A stretch of DNA of 64,000 nucleotides from positions 92,263 to 156,262 of the forward strand of contig OMXE01000002.1 of the NCBI GenBank assembly GCA_900314935.1. Direction: 5' to 3'. How positions within the stretch are numbered: position 1 is the first letter of the stretch; the number at the start of each line of letters is the position of its first letter. The translations under genes and the position numbers were made by a program. Of the stretch, positions 7,610 through 16,192 are shown in pieces. The notes under the pieces were generated by a model that made no database searches, was not told the DNA's origin, and saw nothing but the letters and a program-made list of their open reading frames with translations. This DNA comes from an uncultured Prevotella sp. (GTDB taxonomy: Bacteria > Bacteroidota > Bacteroidia > Bacteroidales > Bacteroidaceae).

Positions 7610-8479
7610 ATGAGACTCAGAACATGCCTGATAATTGTAGCAATGCTTCTTTCTTCTGTTGGTTATGCTCAACGGAAGAGGGCATTTTTGGTGGGAATAT
7701 CTCACTATGATACAGCGCTGACAGGTTATCAGTGGAATAACATCAATGGAGTGAAAGATGTCCTGCTTTTAAGCCCTATCTTGAAAAAACAAGGTTTTGT
7801 TTTGACCTCTGTTTTAGATGAACAAGCCACATATAAGAATATCACCTCCCAGTTGTCACGCTTTATTAACAATACCCGAAAGGGTGATATTGTCTATATT
7901 CATTTCTCTACACATGGACAACCCGTAGAGGATCTTAATGGTGATGAAGCAGATGGATGGGATGAAGCCATCGTACCCATTGATGCATATAAGCTTTATA
8001 AAAAAGGAGTATATGAAGGTAAAAACCATCTTATAGATGACCAATTAAATCAATTTGTAAAGAGGTTACGGGACAAGATCGGCCCAACAGGCTTCCTTTA
8101 TGTAGTTATAGATGCTTGTCATGCTGGCACCTCTTCTAGGGCAAATGATGAAACGGTTAGGGGAACAAGTGTTGGCTTTACTTATAATAATAAGGTTTTT
8201 AGGGCTTCGACCATTAAAAAATCTCATTACAAGATTGATGCTTCTGCCAAACAGGCCAACGTGATGTTTATTGAGGCCTGCCGTCCTGATCAGATTAATA
8301 CTGAAATAAAAGTTGACGGAAATCGCTACGGTCCTCTTTCGTTCAACATTGCACAGACATTGTCTGGTTACTCGCTTACTACTAACGCCCATGAATTTGT
8401 TGAGAAAGTAAAACGTTCTATTATTGAGACAAGAAAATGGCCCAACAATCAGAACCTTGTAACGGAAACAAGCAACTGA
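7610..8479 (+). CDS. Secreted caspase-like (peptidase C14) protein
   Basis: The 289-residue protein starts with a cleavable signal peptide (residues 1-20, cut after GYA). The caspase fold follows: KRAFLVGISHY at the first strand, YIHFSTHGQP with catalytic His102, and VVIDACHAGT with catalytic Cys170. Acidic residues expected for substrate binding are present (D110, D112, D118). The mature enzyme should act in the periplasm or outside. Its stop is 1 nt from the ATG of the sigma factor gene, so they are made together. The native substrate is unknown; a link to the anti-sigma protein is inference. Confidence 0.88.
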   Translation: MRLRTCLIIVAMLLSSVGYAQRKRAFLVGISHYDTALTGYQWNNINGVKDVLLLSPILKKQGFVLTSVLDEQATYKNITSQLSRFINNTRKGDIVYIHFSTHGQPVEDLNGDEADGWDEAIVPIDAYKLYKKGVYEGKNHLIDDQLNQFVKRLRDKIGPTGFLYVVIDACHAGTSSRANDETVRGTSVGFTYNNKVFRASTIKKSHYKIDASAKQANVMFIEACRPDQINTEIKVDGNRYGPLSFNIAQTLSGYSLTTNAHEFVEKVKRSIIETRKWPNNQNLVTETSN

Positions 8480-8480
8480 A

Positions 8481-9065
8481 ATGGTTAAAGAGATTAGTTT
8501 ACAAAATATCGAACTTAACCGGTTTATCTCAGACGAGGAAAATAAGGTTTTTGCATACCTGAGAAAGACTTTTTCTGTCTCAGATGATGACCTAAGCGAT
8601 ATTTATCAAGAGTCATCAGTCGCACTCTTCATGAATATTCGTGATGGGAAACTGACAAATCTCACAAGTTCACTTTCCACATACTTCCTGCGTGTCTGTA
8701 TCAACCAGACGTTAAAATTCTTGGGTAAACAGAAGAAGGTAGTTCCACTGTTTGATGATAACAGACTTACCAATAAGGATTCTTTCCGTCCAGACAAGAT
8801 AGACGAACTCTACCAGCTCTGTACTGAGGATGAAGAAGCAGAGAAGATATCTCGCTCCGAAAAGATTGTCCTTACAATCTTAGAGTCCATGCCCGATACT
8901 TGTAAAAATGTGTTTCAAGGGTATTACTGGGATAACCTCACTACAACTACAATTGCGGATATGTTCGGATTTGCCAATGCCAACTCTGTTAAGACACAGA
9001 AGTATAAGTGCATGCAGAAATTCCGCAACAAGTATAACGAACTAATGAACAGAATCTATGGATAA
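8481..9065 (+). CDS. ECF-type RNA polymerase sigma factor
   Basis: The 194-residue product has region 2 at about residues 20-75 (EENKVFAYLRKTF, then DIYQESSVALFMNIRDG) and region 4 at about 130-188 (MPDTCKNVFQGYYW, then TTIADMFGF and KTQKYKCMQKFRNKY as helix-turn-helix). This is the standard layout of an extracytoplasmic-function sigma factor. It overlaps the downstream anti-sigma-like gene by 8 nt. The controlled genes are probably this operon and the neighbouring unknown genes. Confidence 0.88.
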   Translation: MVKEISLQNIELNRFISDEENKVFAYLRKTFSVSDDDLSDIYQESSVALFMNIRDGKLTNLTSSLSTYFLRVCINQTLKFLGKQKKVVPLFDDNRLTNKDSFRPDKIDELYQLCTEDEEAEKISRSEKIVLTILESMPDTCKNVFQGYYWDNLTTTTIADMFGFANANSVKTQKYKCMQKFRNKYNELMNRIYG

Positions 9066-9726
9066 GAACGATGAAATAAAGATAGATGGTATCGATGAGC
9101 GAATAGAGTCATTCCTTCGTGGCGAGATGACTACAGAGGAAGAGACGGCTTTTAAACAGGAGATTCGCCAGAATCCCGAATTGCGCAACCGTACAATGGC
9201 CATAACCTCGCTCATCAAGGGACTTCAAGACCAGAATTCTGCAAGAGAAGCATCCATCATCAAAGAGAACACGGATAAGTCGAGAGTACGTCCAATCCTT
9301 TGGTGGGCTTGCTCTGTTGCAGCAGTATTCGCCATTTTCTTTGGCATCTATAAAGGACACAGATATAGAGCGCTCGATGCTACCGTATCTCCATATTACT
9401 CAGAGTATGATATGTCTGATATTTCGCGTGGTGACGTTGATTCCGCTACTGTTGCCCATCTATACAACTTGTTTAACCAGATTCAAGAGAATAGAAGTAT
9501 GTCTGGCATGATCATAGAACTTGAGCCTATCTATCAATCTCTTGATGGTGATTTCACCTATAACGCCTATGCTAATGATATAGCATGGAATCTCGCCTTG
9601 GCATACGTAAAGGATGACCAGATTGACAAAGCCATCTCTATTCTACAAAAGCTCAAAGCCGACAATCAGGATACACCTATATATAATAAAGCAGAAGAGT
9701 TGATAAGGAAACTGCAAGACCTATAG
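9058..9726 (+). CDS. Membrane anti-sigma-like protein with TPR-like C-terminus
   Basis: The 222-residue product has a cytosolic N-terminus (IDERIESFLRGEMTTEEETA, a common start of Bacteroidetes anti-sigma factors), one membrane segment at about residues 80-98 and an extracytoplasmic helical region ending in a TPR-like repeat (AWNLALAYVKDDQIDKAISI). It overlaps the sigma gene, as anti-sigma factors do. The periplasmic part could sense a signal or be cut by a protease; the upstream caspase is an obvious candidate, but that is inference. Confidence 0.8.
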   Translation: MDKNDEIKIDGIDERIESFLRGEMTTEEETAFKQEIRQNPELRNRTMAITSLIKGLQDQNSAREASIIKENTDKSRVRPILWWACSVAAVFAIFFGIYKGHRYRALDATVSPYYSEYDMSDISRGDVDSATVAHLYNLFNQIQENRSMSGMIIELEPIYQSLDGDFTYNAYANDIAWNLALAYVKDDQIDKAISILQKLKADNQDTPIYNKAEELIRKLQDL

Positions 9727-9736
9727 ATAGTAATTG

Positions 9737-9770
9737 GGAGGACAATCACAAGGTTGTTCTCCTTTTTTTT
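9737..9770 (+). terminator. Terminator of the caspase-sigma operon
   Basis: A 9-bp stem (GGAGGACAA with TTGTTCTCC, one G-T pair) is followed by eight T residues, 10 nt after the anti-sigma stop. Confidence 0.85.
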
Positions 9771-9818
9771 GATTACCTTTTCTTAGCATGGTGTATCAAG
9801 GGTAAAAACAGATATTGT

Positions 9819-9974
9819 ATGGAAGAATATATTGATCAGATAGAGAAGTTCCTGAGAGGGCAGTTGAGCATGGAGGAAGAGAAGGCATTCAAGACATTAT
9901 TGACGACAGATACTAGCTTCCGAAATTGTGCTTTTATCGTGGTATGCATATTGAAACAACAAAAACCCTGGTAA
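9819..9974 (+). pseudogene. Truncated second anti-sigma-like gene
   Basis: This 51-codon frame reads MEEYIDQIEKFLRGQLSMEE and continues with KAFKTLL and SFRN, aligned with the N-terminus of the anti-sigma-like protein just upstream. It stops after 51 residues, before any membrane segment. Either a full gene lost its 3' part or a short soluble anti-sigma domain is made. A promoter for the next gene begins directly behind it, as if a deletion had joined them. Confidence 0.6.
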
Positions 9975-9977
9975 AGA

Positions 9978-10009
9978 TTTGGCTTTTCCAACTTTTGTTT
10001 GTACTTTTG
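9978..10009 (+). promoter_or_regulatory. Strong-consensus promoter for the zinc-ribbon gene
   Basis: TTTG at 9978-9981, a 20-bp spacer and TACTTTTG at 10002-10009. The leader to the ATG at 10122 would be about 105 nt, long enough for structure (GCGGTGCACGGAGAGCCGC at about 10077). Confidence 0.7.
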
Positions 10010-10121
10010 CCACGGAAACGGCTCCGGTTTCTGCTCCATACTCGAGTCTTGAACCAATGTAAGTTGCTTATAACGCGGTGCACGGAGAGCCGCATAGTAT
10101 TAACTTTTAAATTTGGTTCAT

Positions 10122-10271
10122 ATGCAAGAAAAATGTTTCTTTTGTAAAAGCCAGATGGTCGAACTAGGGACAAGAACAGAAATCCGAAATGGTGTAGCTC
10201 GTCAACTAACAGAATTCAAGTGCCCAAATTGCGGGAACACAAAAGTCCTTGACAGACCTTATGAATGGTAA
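10122..10271 (+). CDS. 49-residue zinc-ribbon protein
   Basis: This short frame encodes MQEKCFFCKSQMVELGTRTE at the N-terminus and CPNCG near residue 34: two CxxC pairs (Cys5/Cys8 and Cys34/Cys37) that form a zinc ribbon. It has its own consensus promoter and ends at a strong hairpin, which argues that it is expressed. Similar stand-alone ribbons occur as small nucleic-acid or protein adaptors. The exact role is not known. Confidence 0.7.
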   Translation: MQEKCFFCKSQMVELGTRTEIRNGVARQLTEFKCPNCGNTKVLDRPYEW

Positions 10272-10275
10272 CATT

Positions 10276-10300
10276 ATCGGAGAGGGAACCCCTCTCCGAT
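10276..10300. terminator. Bidirectional terminator between convergent genes
   Basis: A perfect 10-bp stem (ATCGGAGAGG with CCTCTCCGAT, 5-nt loop) between the zinc-ribbon stop and the CHAT-protease stop. No long T-run follows. Confidence 0.65.
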
Positions 10301-10301
10301 A

Positions 10302-13300
10302 TTAGTTCAATCCATCCAACATAATAAACGATGCCCAGTACTTAGGATCATCATACTTCCCATTATCGATTTTCCGCAAATAATGCTGGGCTTCCTGAAG
10401 CGACTGACGTTTCGTCTTGCCATTCATCAAATTACGATAGAACTCAACCATCAGTATCTTTGTAGCCTCATCATCGACTTTATCCAATGTCATTAAAATA
10501 GTATTAGCGCCTGCTTTTTTAAAAGCACGTTGAAGGCCAAATACCCCTTCTCCAGAAATTACATCGCCAAGTCCCGTTTGACAAGCAGAAAGTACAACAA
10601 GATCAAGGCCTCGTAAATCTATCATCGATATTTCTTGAGCTGTCAGGATACCATCCTCTTCTCCTTCTGGAATCTGCTCATGTCGGAAAGCACGGTTACA
10701 ACCTGAAAACAACAAACCTGAACGAGTCATTGTTTTATCCTCTACAGGACGGCCAACATTTTGGAATCCATCGGTCACTAATTCCATTTTGGGATGAACA
10801 AATTTTGATTTTTCAGCCTCATCTTCCGTAAAGTAGAAACCATGAGTGGCTATATGCATCGTCTTTGGCTTCGTACCGTCTAACTGCTTGAATGATTCTT
10901 CAGAACCGTCTTTACCACTATAATATATATAAGGTACACGATGCTGCTTCATGCCTTCTGCTATCATGTCTGCTTCTCTTTTAGTACCCTCAAGGTAATC
11001 AAATGAACTCCTTAATGACATTGAATCCACATTGGCTCGAGTAAAAGCAGATCTCAAGAAAGTTCCACCTGTAGAGGTTGAGTCGGTTGAAAATCTGCTT
11101 GACTTTTCGTCATAGTTTATGCCACCATACAGAATGGTATTCTTTCCATCTGTCTTATCATGAATAACAGCTAATTGTCGAGTAGAAGAAAGGCGATAAA
11201 GCGTATAATCATCGTTGATGTTCTTTGTCTTGCTGATAGGGAGATATTCTATGCCAATTCGGTGCAATTCTCCCGATGGTGAAAAATAGATGTTTCTAAT
11301 ACCTTTTAGTTCTTCTTCTAACGGTTTCCATACGAGATCGGACATTTCTGTTTGTGTAAAATAGTCATTGTCAGATATCGTTTTCAACTGTTTTTCTTCG
11401 AAGAGCGTCACCATGTGAGGACTATCATAACGCTTCTTCAAAGTAAGGGCCACATACAATGTGCTGTCAGTATTATAGATTGGGAAGTCCAAGAACTCAA
11501 TTGCAATATCATTGTCACCAAGTCTCCTCTGTACATCTTTCCAACTAATGGTTAGGTTGTGTGTGTAGTCACCATATGCTTTTGAATCTCTTGCCAATTC
11601 CATTTCCTGTCGATGAATAACTTGATTTAATGAATCGGCATTCATAAAGCGTTCCTTTATCGGTTTTTCGATAAGTTTATTATAAATGCTAATGTTTGAA
11701 GAAAGTGTATTGTACCTGTCTATTATGTCTGAGTCACCACTCCCGAGTATTAATTTGCGTATCTCTATATTAGTATTTAGGAGGATACCCTTGGCAAAAA
11801 GGCAGGTCTTGTCATAGAGTTCAGAAATGGTTTGTTTTGTATGATATTTAGTTGTAATATAAGGTAGAATATTATTATAGAAAATAGCATTTTTATTAGT
11901 CCACATGGTTTCTTGAATGCGAGATGGAAACTCTGTAAAGTTTCGCAAAACTAAGGATTGTATTTTACTCAATGATTGCCGCAGATAATTGAAAGCTTCA
12001 TTATACTTGCCAAGTATAAAATAATATCCAGAAAGATCATATAACGATTCCCAATAAAGGGGATGATCAGTGCTCAGAACCTTTTTGCTTATTTCTAATG
12101 CCTCTGTTCCTAACCTTATCGCTTCAGAATAGTTACCAGTATTTTTGTGATGCATTGCTAAGTGACGTAGAGACATTGCATAAAAAGAATGACCTGTTCC
12201 GAAACCCTTCTTGATGGTTTCCATAGCCTCTGTTCCTAGCTTTATCGCTTCGGAATAGTTACCAATGCATGAATTATAGTCGGCAAGGTTAAGTAATGAC
12301 GTTCCCAAAAGGGGGTGCTCCTTACCAAGAACTCTTTTACGGATTTCCATAGCCTCTGTTCCAAGCCTTATCGCTTCAGAATAGTTACCAATGTTAGCAG
12401 AATAGACGGCAAGACTGCTTAACGAAGTAGCATAGCTGGAGGATTCTATGCCAAGAACTCTTTTGCGGATTTCCATCGACTCTGTTGCTAATCTTAAGAC
12501 TTCGGAATAGTCGCCAACTTTTGAATTGTATGATGCAAGATTACTTAATGACGTCGCATAGTCGGGATGATTTGTGCCAAGAATCTTTTTATAGAGTTCC
12601 ATAGCCTCTATTCCTAATCTTATGGCTTCGGAATAGTTTCCAACATCTGAATTGTATAATGCAAGATTATTCAATGTGTTGGCATAAAGGGGATGCTCTG
12701 TGTAAAAAACCCTTTTATAGATTTCTATAGCCTCTATTCCTAACTTTATTGCTTTGGTATAGTTACCAAGGCTAAAATTATAGTATGAAAGATTATTTAA
12801 TGAAGTAGCATAGTCGGGGGTTTCTATGCCATAAACCCTTTTGTTAATTTCAATTGCCTCTGTTCCTAACTTTATTGCTTCAAGATAGTTTCCACTTCCT
12901 TCATAATAAGTAGCAAGATTACTTAATGACGTTGCATAGTCGGGTGATTCTATGCCAAAAACACTTTTGTTTATTACCATAGCCTCTGTTCCTAACCCTA
13001 TCGCTTTGGTATAGTTACCAAGGCTAGAATACAGTCCAGCAAGATTGCTTAAAGACCTTGCATATTCAGGATGTTTTGTTCCTACAATTGTCTTTATTAT
13101 TCCTATGGCTTCTGTTCCTAATTGTAGTGCTTCTTTAAAATCACCTAAATACGTATAATAGTCGGCTATCCTACTTAATATAGTCGCATAGTTGTACTCC
13201 GCACCATCGACATTCTTTAATATCTCTGTAGCTTCAGTCCCTAGTCGTATAGCTTCTCTATATTTGCCAATCTCAAAATAGTAGTAGGAGAGGTTGCATA

Positions 13301-14330
13301 AAGACTTGATGTAGTCAGGATTCTCTACATCATTACATTTGTTGTATATTTCTATTGCCTCAGTACCGTACTTTATCGCTTCATTATGATTGCCATAATC
13401 TGAATAACAGACAGCAAGGTTTGCTAATGAATGTGCATATTCAATACGATCGGCACCATATATTTCCTTCTTAATATTCGTAACCTCTATTTGTAACCGT
13501 AATGTTTCTTCCCAGTTTCTAAGCTCTCTATTATAAGATACTAAGTTTTCTAATGCGTTTACATAATTTTGACTTTCTGAACCAAAGACTTGCTTATGGG
13601 CTTTTGCCACTTCCTCCCAGACCCGTATAGCACCCTTGTAATTACCTATGTTAGCATAACAATCAGCAAGAATGTCTAACGCTTCAAAATAGCTTTGATG
13701 TTTGCTTCCGAAAACTTTCTCTCGTATTTCAACCTCTACCGTGCCCAATTTTATTGCCTCTGCATAATTGCCCTTACTAATATTATAACTCACAAGATCA
13801 TATAGTGAAGTGGCATAGTCTTTATATAGAATTGCTTTCTCTGAATCTTTAGAAGAATCATAAACCGAAACCATTTCAGAAATATGCTTAAGATCCATCT
13901 CTGAATATTCTGTCTTGTAGCTTCTTTTTAGGCTAACATTATAAATATTAAATGCCTTTTCCCCTTCGTTTTCAATGAAATCAAATTGTTCTGTTCCGAC
14001 TATTGAAGGAAAACAAAAAAGCAATTGGCAACTTTCGCCCTGAAGAAAACTTCTTGTTTCGGGGCTATAGGGAAACCCATCACTTCTTAGTATAGGAAAT
14101 AATTTCTGAGACTTTGAATCTCGCAAATATGTATCTTTTGAAATGCATGCCCATGACCCTTCTTCTGCATAATATGAACAAAAGATATACGTAGTGTCCT
14201 TTGTTATCTCAACCTTTGTAATATGAAAGGCAGGTATGTCACTTCTTTCAAATGCAGGATTCTCTATTATTTGTGCAAAACATAGAATCTGACATGTGAG
14301 ATAAGCTAATAAAAGTAATAAACGTTTCAT
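10302..14330 (-). CDS. Secreted TPR-CHAT protease
   Basis: The 1342-residue protein has a signal peptide (residues 1-19, cut at CFA), an N-terminal domain (20-150), then 15 consecutive 42-residue kinesin-light-chain-type TPRs (about 155-790; typical core YATSLSNLA...GNY.EAI.LGTEA). A helical linker follows, then a CHAT domain in the last 350 residues. The CHAT catalytic pair is visible: His near 1163 in HIATHG and Cys near 1250 in LSACQTG. CHAT domains are caspase/separase-related proteases. Unlike the usual cytosolic TPR-CHAT proteins, this one is exported. It shares a 4-nt overlap with the membrane gene upstream. Confidence 0.92.
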   Translation of the reverse strand: MKRLLLLLAYLTCQILCFAQIIENPAFERSDIPAFHITKVEITKDTTYIFCSYYAEEGSWACISKDTYLRDSKSQKLFPILRSDGFPYSPETRSFLQGESCQLLFCFPSIVGTEQFDFIENEGEKAFNIYNVSLKRSYKTEYSEMDLKHISEMVSVYDSSKDSEKAILYKDYATSLYDLVSYNISKGNYAEAIKLGTVEVEIREKVFGSKHQSYFEALDILADCYANIGNYKGAIRVWEEVAKAHKQVFGSESQNYVNALENLVSYNRELRNWEETLRLQIEVTNIKKEIYGADRIEYAHSLANLAVCYSDYGNHNEAIKYGTEAIEIYNKCNDVENPDYIKSLCNLSYYYFEIGKYREAIRLGTEATEILKNVDGAEYNYATILSRIADYYTYLGDFKEALQLGTEAIGIIKTIVGTKHPEYARSLSNLAGLYSSLGNYTKAIGLGTEAMVINKSVFGIESPDYATSLSNLATYYEGSGNYLEAIKLGTEAIEINKRVYGIETPDYATSLNNLSYYNFSLGNYTKAIKLGIEAIEIYKRVFYTEHPLYANTLNNLALYNSDVGNYSEAIRLGIEAMELYKKILGTNHPDYATSLSNLASYNSKVGDYSEVLRLATESMEIRKRVLGIESSSYATSLSSLAVYSANIGNYSEAIRLGTEAMEIRKRVLGKEHPLLGTSLLNLADYNSCIGNYSEAIKLGTEAMETIKKGFGTGHSFYAMSLRHLAMHHKNTGNYSEAIRLGTEALEISKKVLSTDHPLYWESLYDLSGYYFILGKYNEAFNYLRQSLSKIQSLVLRNFTEFPSRIQETMWTNKNAIFYNNILPYITTKYHTKQTISELYDKTCLFAKGILLNTNIEIRKLILGSGDSDIIDRYNTLSSNISIYNKLIEKPIKERFMNADSLNQVIHRQEMELARDSKAYGDYTHNLTISWKDVQRRLGDNDIAIEFLDFPIYNTDSTLYVALTLKKRYDSPHMVTLFEEKQLKTISDNDYFTQTEMSDLVWKPLEEELKGIRNIYFSPSGELHRIGIEYLPISKTKNINDDYTLYRLSSTRQLAVIHDKTDGKNTILYGGINYDEKSSRFSTDSTSTGGTFLRSAFTRANVDSMSLRSSFDYLEGTKREADMIAEGMKQHRVPYIYYSGKDGSEESFKQLDGTKPKTMHIATHGFYFTEDEAEKSKFVHPKMELVTDGFQNVGRPVEDKTMTRSGLLFSGCNRAFRHEQIPEGEEDGILTAQEISMIDLRGLDLVVLSACQTGLGDVISGEGVFGLQRAFKKAGANTILMTLDKVDDEATKILMVEFYRNLMNGKTKRQSLQEAQHYLRKIDNGKYDDPKYWASFIMLDGLN
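11965..13860 (-). repeat. 126-bp tandem repeats encoding the TPR array
   Basis: Fifteen 126-bp units encode the 42-residue TPRs. Several are close at DNA level, especially the stretches for GNYSEAIRLGTEAME in the units around 12090-12700. Such an array can gain or lose units by recombination. Coordinates of the ends are approximate. Confidence 0.8.
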
Positions 14331-15118
14331 ATCTCCTTTTTCTTAAAATGAATAACTGGTTGTTTCAAATAGGATTCTAAATCAGCAGAGACAAGAGCTT
14401 CTTCTCCAGAAATAACACTTCTTTTGAGGTCACTCCAATGGTAGCGATTGTTACATTCTTTGTTTATCGTGCCTAAAGAACCCTCGAGGTAAGAAAGCAC
14501 TGCTTCCGAATCACAATATATCTTGTTTAATGTGTGATGTGTCAATTGCGCATTGGATGTTATTGCTTTATCTTTCCCATTTTTCAGCAAGGCTATCTTA
14601 TCTTCGTTAATCGCCATCTTCAAAAACAAGGTATTTTGCAGAAAAAAAAGTATATGTGTTCCTACCTCTCCTCTGTATTGAATCAATTGCATTTTTATGG
14701 CATCGTTATTGTATAAAGTGACATACTCTATTGAATTAAGATTGGCCAAACACATTTTACCTTTATTGGCATTCTCACTAATCAGATTACTCGGAACAGA
14801 CGATGATTTGTCATTCAACTGACGCTTTGTGTTGTAATGAATAATAGTGACTTGTAAATAAAGAGAGAATAGCTGACCAAAGATAAAATCCTCAGTTTGG
14901 CACTTAATGGATTGATATTTTTGTAACTCACAAGCAAGCACAACAAGCATACTTGCAAATGAGCCCCCTGCTATTGTAAACGCAAAATTCTTTGATAACC
15001 AAGGGGTGTTTAGAACAATCCACCTGTTCTCGTCATTTAGCGATATGCTGTAAGTTACTAGCAATAGTACAACAGACAGTGCTGCAAGATACTTTATGGT
15101 TTTAATACTTGACTTCAT
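14327..15118 (-). CDS. Membrane protein coupled to the CHAT protease
   Basis: The 263-residue product has two membrane segments (about residues 8-27 and 45-64) and a helical soluble C-terminal domain of about 190 residues. No family is recognised. Its stop overlaps the CHAT gene's ATG by 4 nt, so translation is coupled. The C-terminal domain would face the cytoplasm if both segments span the membrane. It may anchor, sense for or restrain the protease. Confidence 0.8.
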   Translation of the reverse strand: MKSSIKTIKYLAALSVVLLLVTYSISLNDENRWIVLNTPWLSKNFAFTIAGGSFASMLVVLACELQKYQSIKCQTEDFIFGQLFSLYLQVTIIHYNTKRQLNDKSSSVPSNLISENANKGKMCLANLNSIEYVTLYNNDAIKMQLIQYRGEVGTHILFFLQNTLFLKMAINEDKIALLKNGKDKAITSNAQLTHHTLNKIYCDSEAVLSYLEGSLGTINKECNNRYHWSDLKRSVISGEEALVSADLESYLKQPVIHFKKKEI

Positions 15119-15170
15119 TCTATTATTGATACTTTATTTATTATCCAAGCAATAAATTGAAAATTGTAGA

Positions 15171-16016
15171 TTATACTTTTTTACAAGCTTTGTGGATTTT
15201 TCTTTTGGCTGACTCTTGTCCTTTCTTATTTACCATCTCATCAAACCTCTCACTAACCTCCACCATCCACTCCGGCAGTTTCTTCATTGCCTGATAAACC
15301 AAGGCATCGGGCATTTTCTTGTAATAGGCATAGGCCATAGGGCCAGCAATGGCAGCGAGGGTATCGGCATCACCACCAAGAGAGATGGCGAGCTTAATGC
15401 AATCGACATAGTCTTTCGACTCCAAAAAGCAGATCATGGTAGGACCTACGGTGCCGGCACAGGTGGAATTGAATGAATAGGAGTCGTGGAAATCGGCGTA
15501 TTTCTGATCGGCCCAATCAGGATAATACTTGTTCAATAGATGCTGACGCACAAAGTCCTTGTCCTTACCGTTCTTCAGATGGAAGATCGTCAGGGCAGTG
15601 GCAACAGCGCCCTTGATGCCTTCAGGGTGGTTGTGAGTTGGGGAGGCTGTCTCTGTAGCCATTCGTATACACTCTTCTTCTGTTTGTGCCAGCCATCCTG
15701 CAGACGAGCAACGCATGGCGGAGCCATTACCAAGACTGCGATATGGCTGAGGGTTATGATTAGCCATCCATTGCTTGAACCTGCCACCAAAACCTGCATG
15801 ACGGTGTTCGTTGGCACATTTCCAGAGATTCATCGTCATATCGAGGTTGTCAATGAAAGCTTCTGCGCAGGCAAAGGTCAGCACGGTATCGTCTGTGAAG
15901 TGAGCTCTTGAGCTGAACATCTTCACCTTATCATAGTCTTTTATACGGTGCATCCTTCCCTCATACGCACTCCCTGCAATGTCACCAATTGCTTCACTGA
16001 TTAGGTAATTCTCCAT
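15171..16016 (-). CDS. ADP-ribosylglycohydrolase family protein
   Basis: The 281-residue product is a DraG-type hydrolase, which removes ADP-ribose from proteins or other molecules. Metal-binding motifs are visible: HFTDDTVL at about residues 39-46 (Asp42, Asp43) and GGDADTLAAI near the C-terminus, plus GDIAGSAYEG at residues 11-20. The start is the ATG at 16016, because the longer frame would start inside the promoter repeat. The promoter repeat is the same as that of the next gene, so both should respond to the same signal. The substrate cannot be told from sequence. Confidence 0.88.
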   Translation of the reverse strand: MENYLISEAIGDIAGSAYEGRMHRIKDYDKVKMFSSRAHFTDDTVLTFACAEAFIDNLDMTMNLWKCANEHRHAGFGGRFKQWMANHNPQPYRSLGNGSAMRCSSAGWLAQTEEECIRMATETASPTHNHPEGIKGAVATALTIFHLKNGKDKDFVRQHLLNKYYPDWADQKYADFHDSYSFNSTCAGTVGPTMICFLESKDYVDCIKLAISLGGDADTLAAIAGPMAYAYYKKMPDALVYQAMKKLPEWMVEVSERFDEMVNKKGQESAKRKIHKACKKV

Positions 16017-16039
16017 AAGCTTGTAGTTATACTTTACTA

Positions 16040-16150
16040 TTGCAAAGATATAGAATTGTTTCGAAAGTTCCAAGTGAATGGAGAAGTATTTTGTGGGGAT
16101 ACTCTTTCACAAGGCTTGTGGAGATCGAATAATCATTTAACAACGGAAGA
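16040..16150 (-). repeat. 111-bp promoter segment, copy 1
   Basis: This segment is identical to 17011-17121 except for one base. It includes reverse-strand TATCTTTG at 16043-16050 and ends 24 nt before the ADP-ribosylglycohydrolase ATG. Direct orientation, 971 bp apart. Confidence 0.93.
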
Positions 16151-16192
16151 GGTTAGAAAGGCGGAAATGAACCACCCTCCATAATATCTCAC

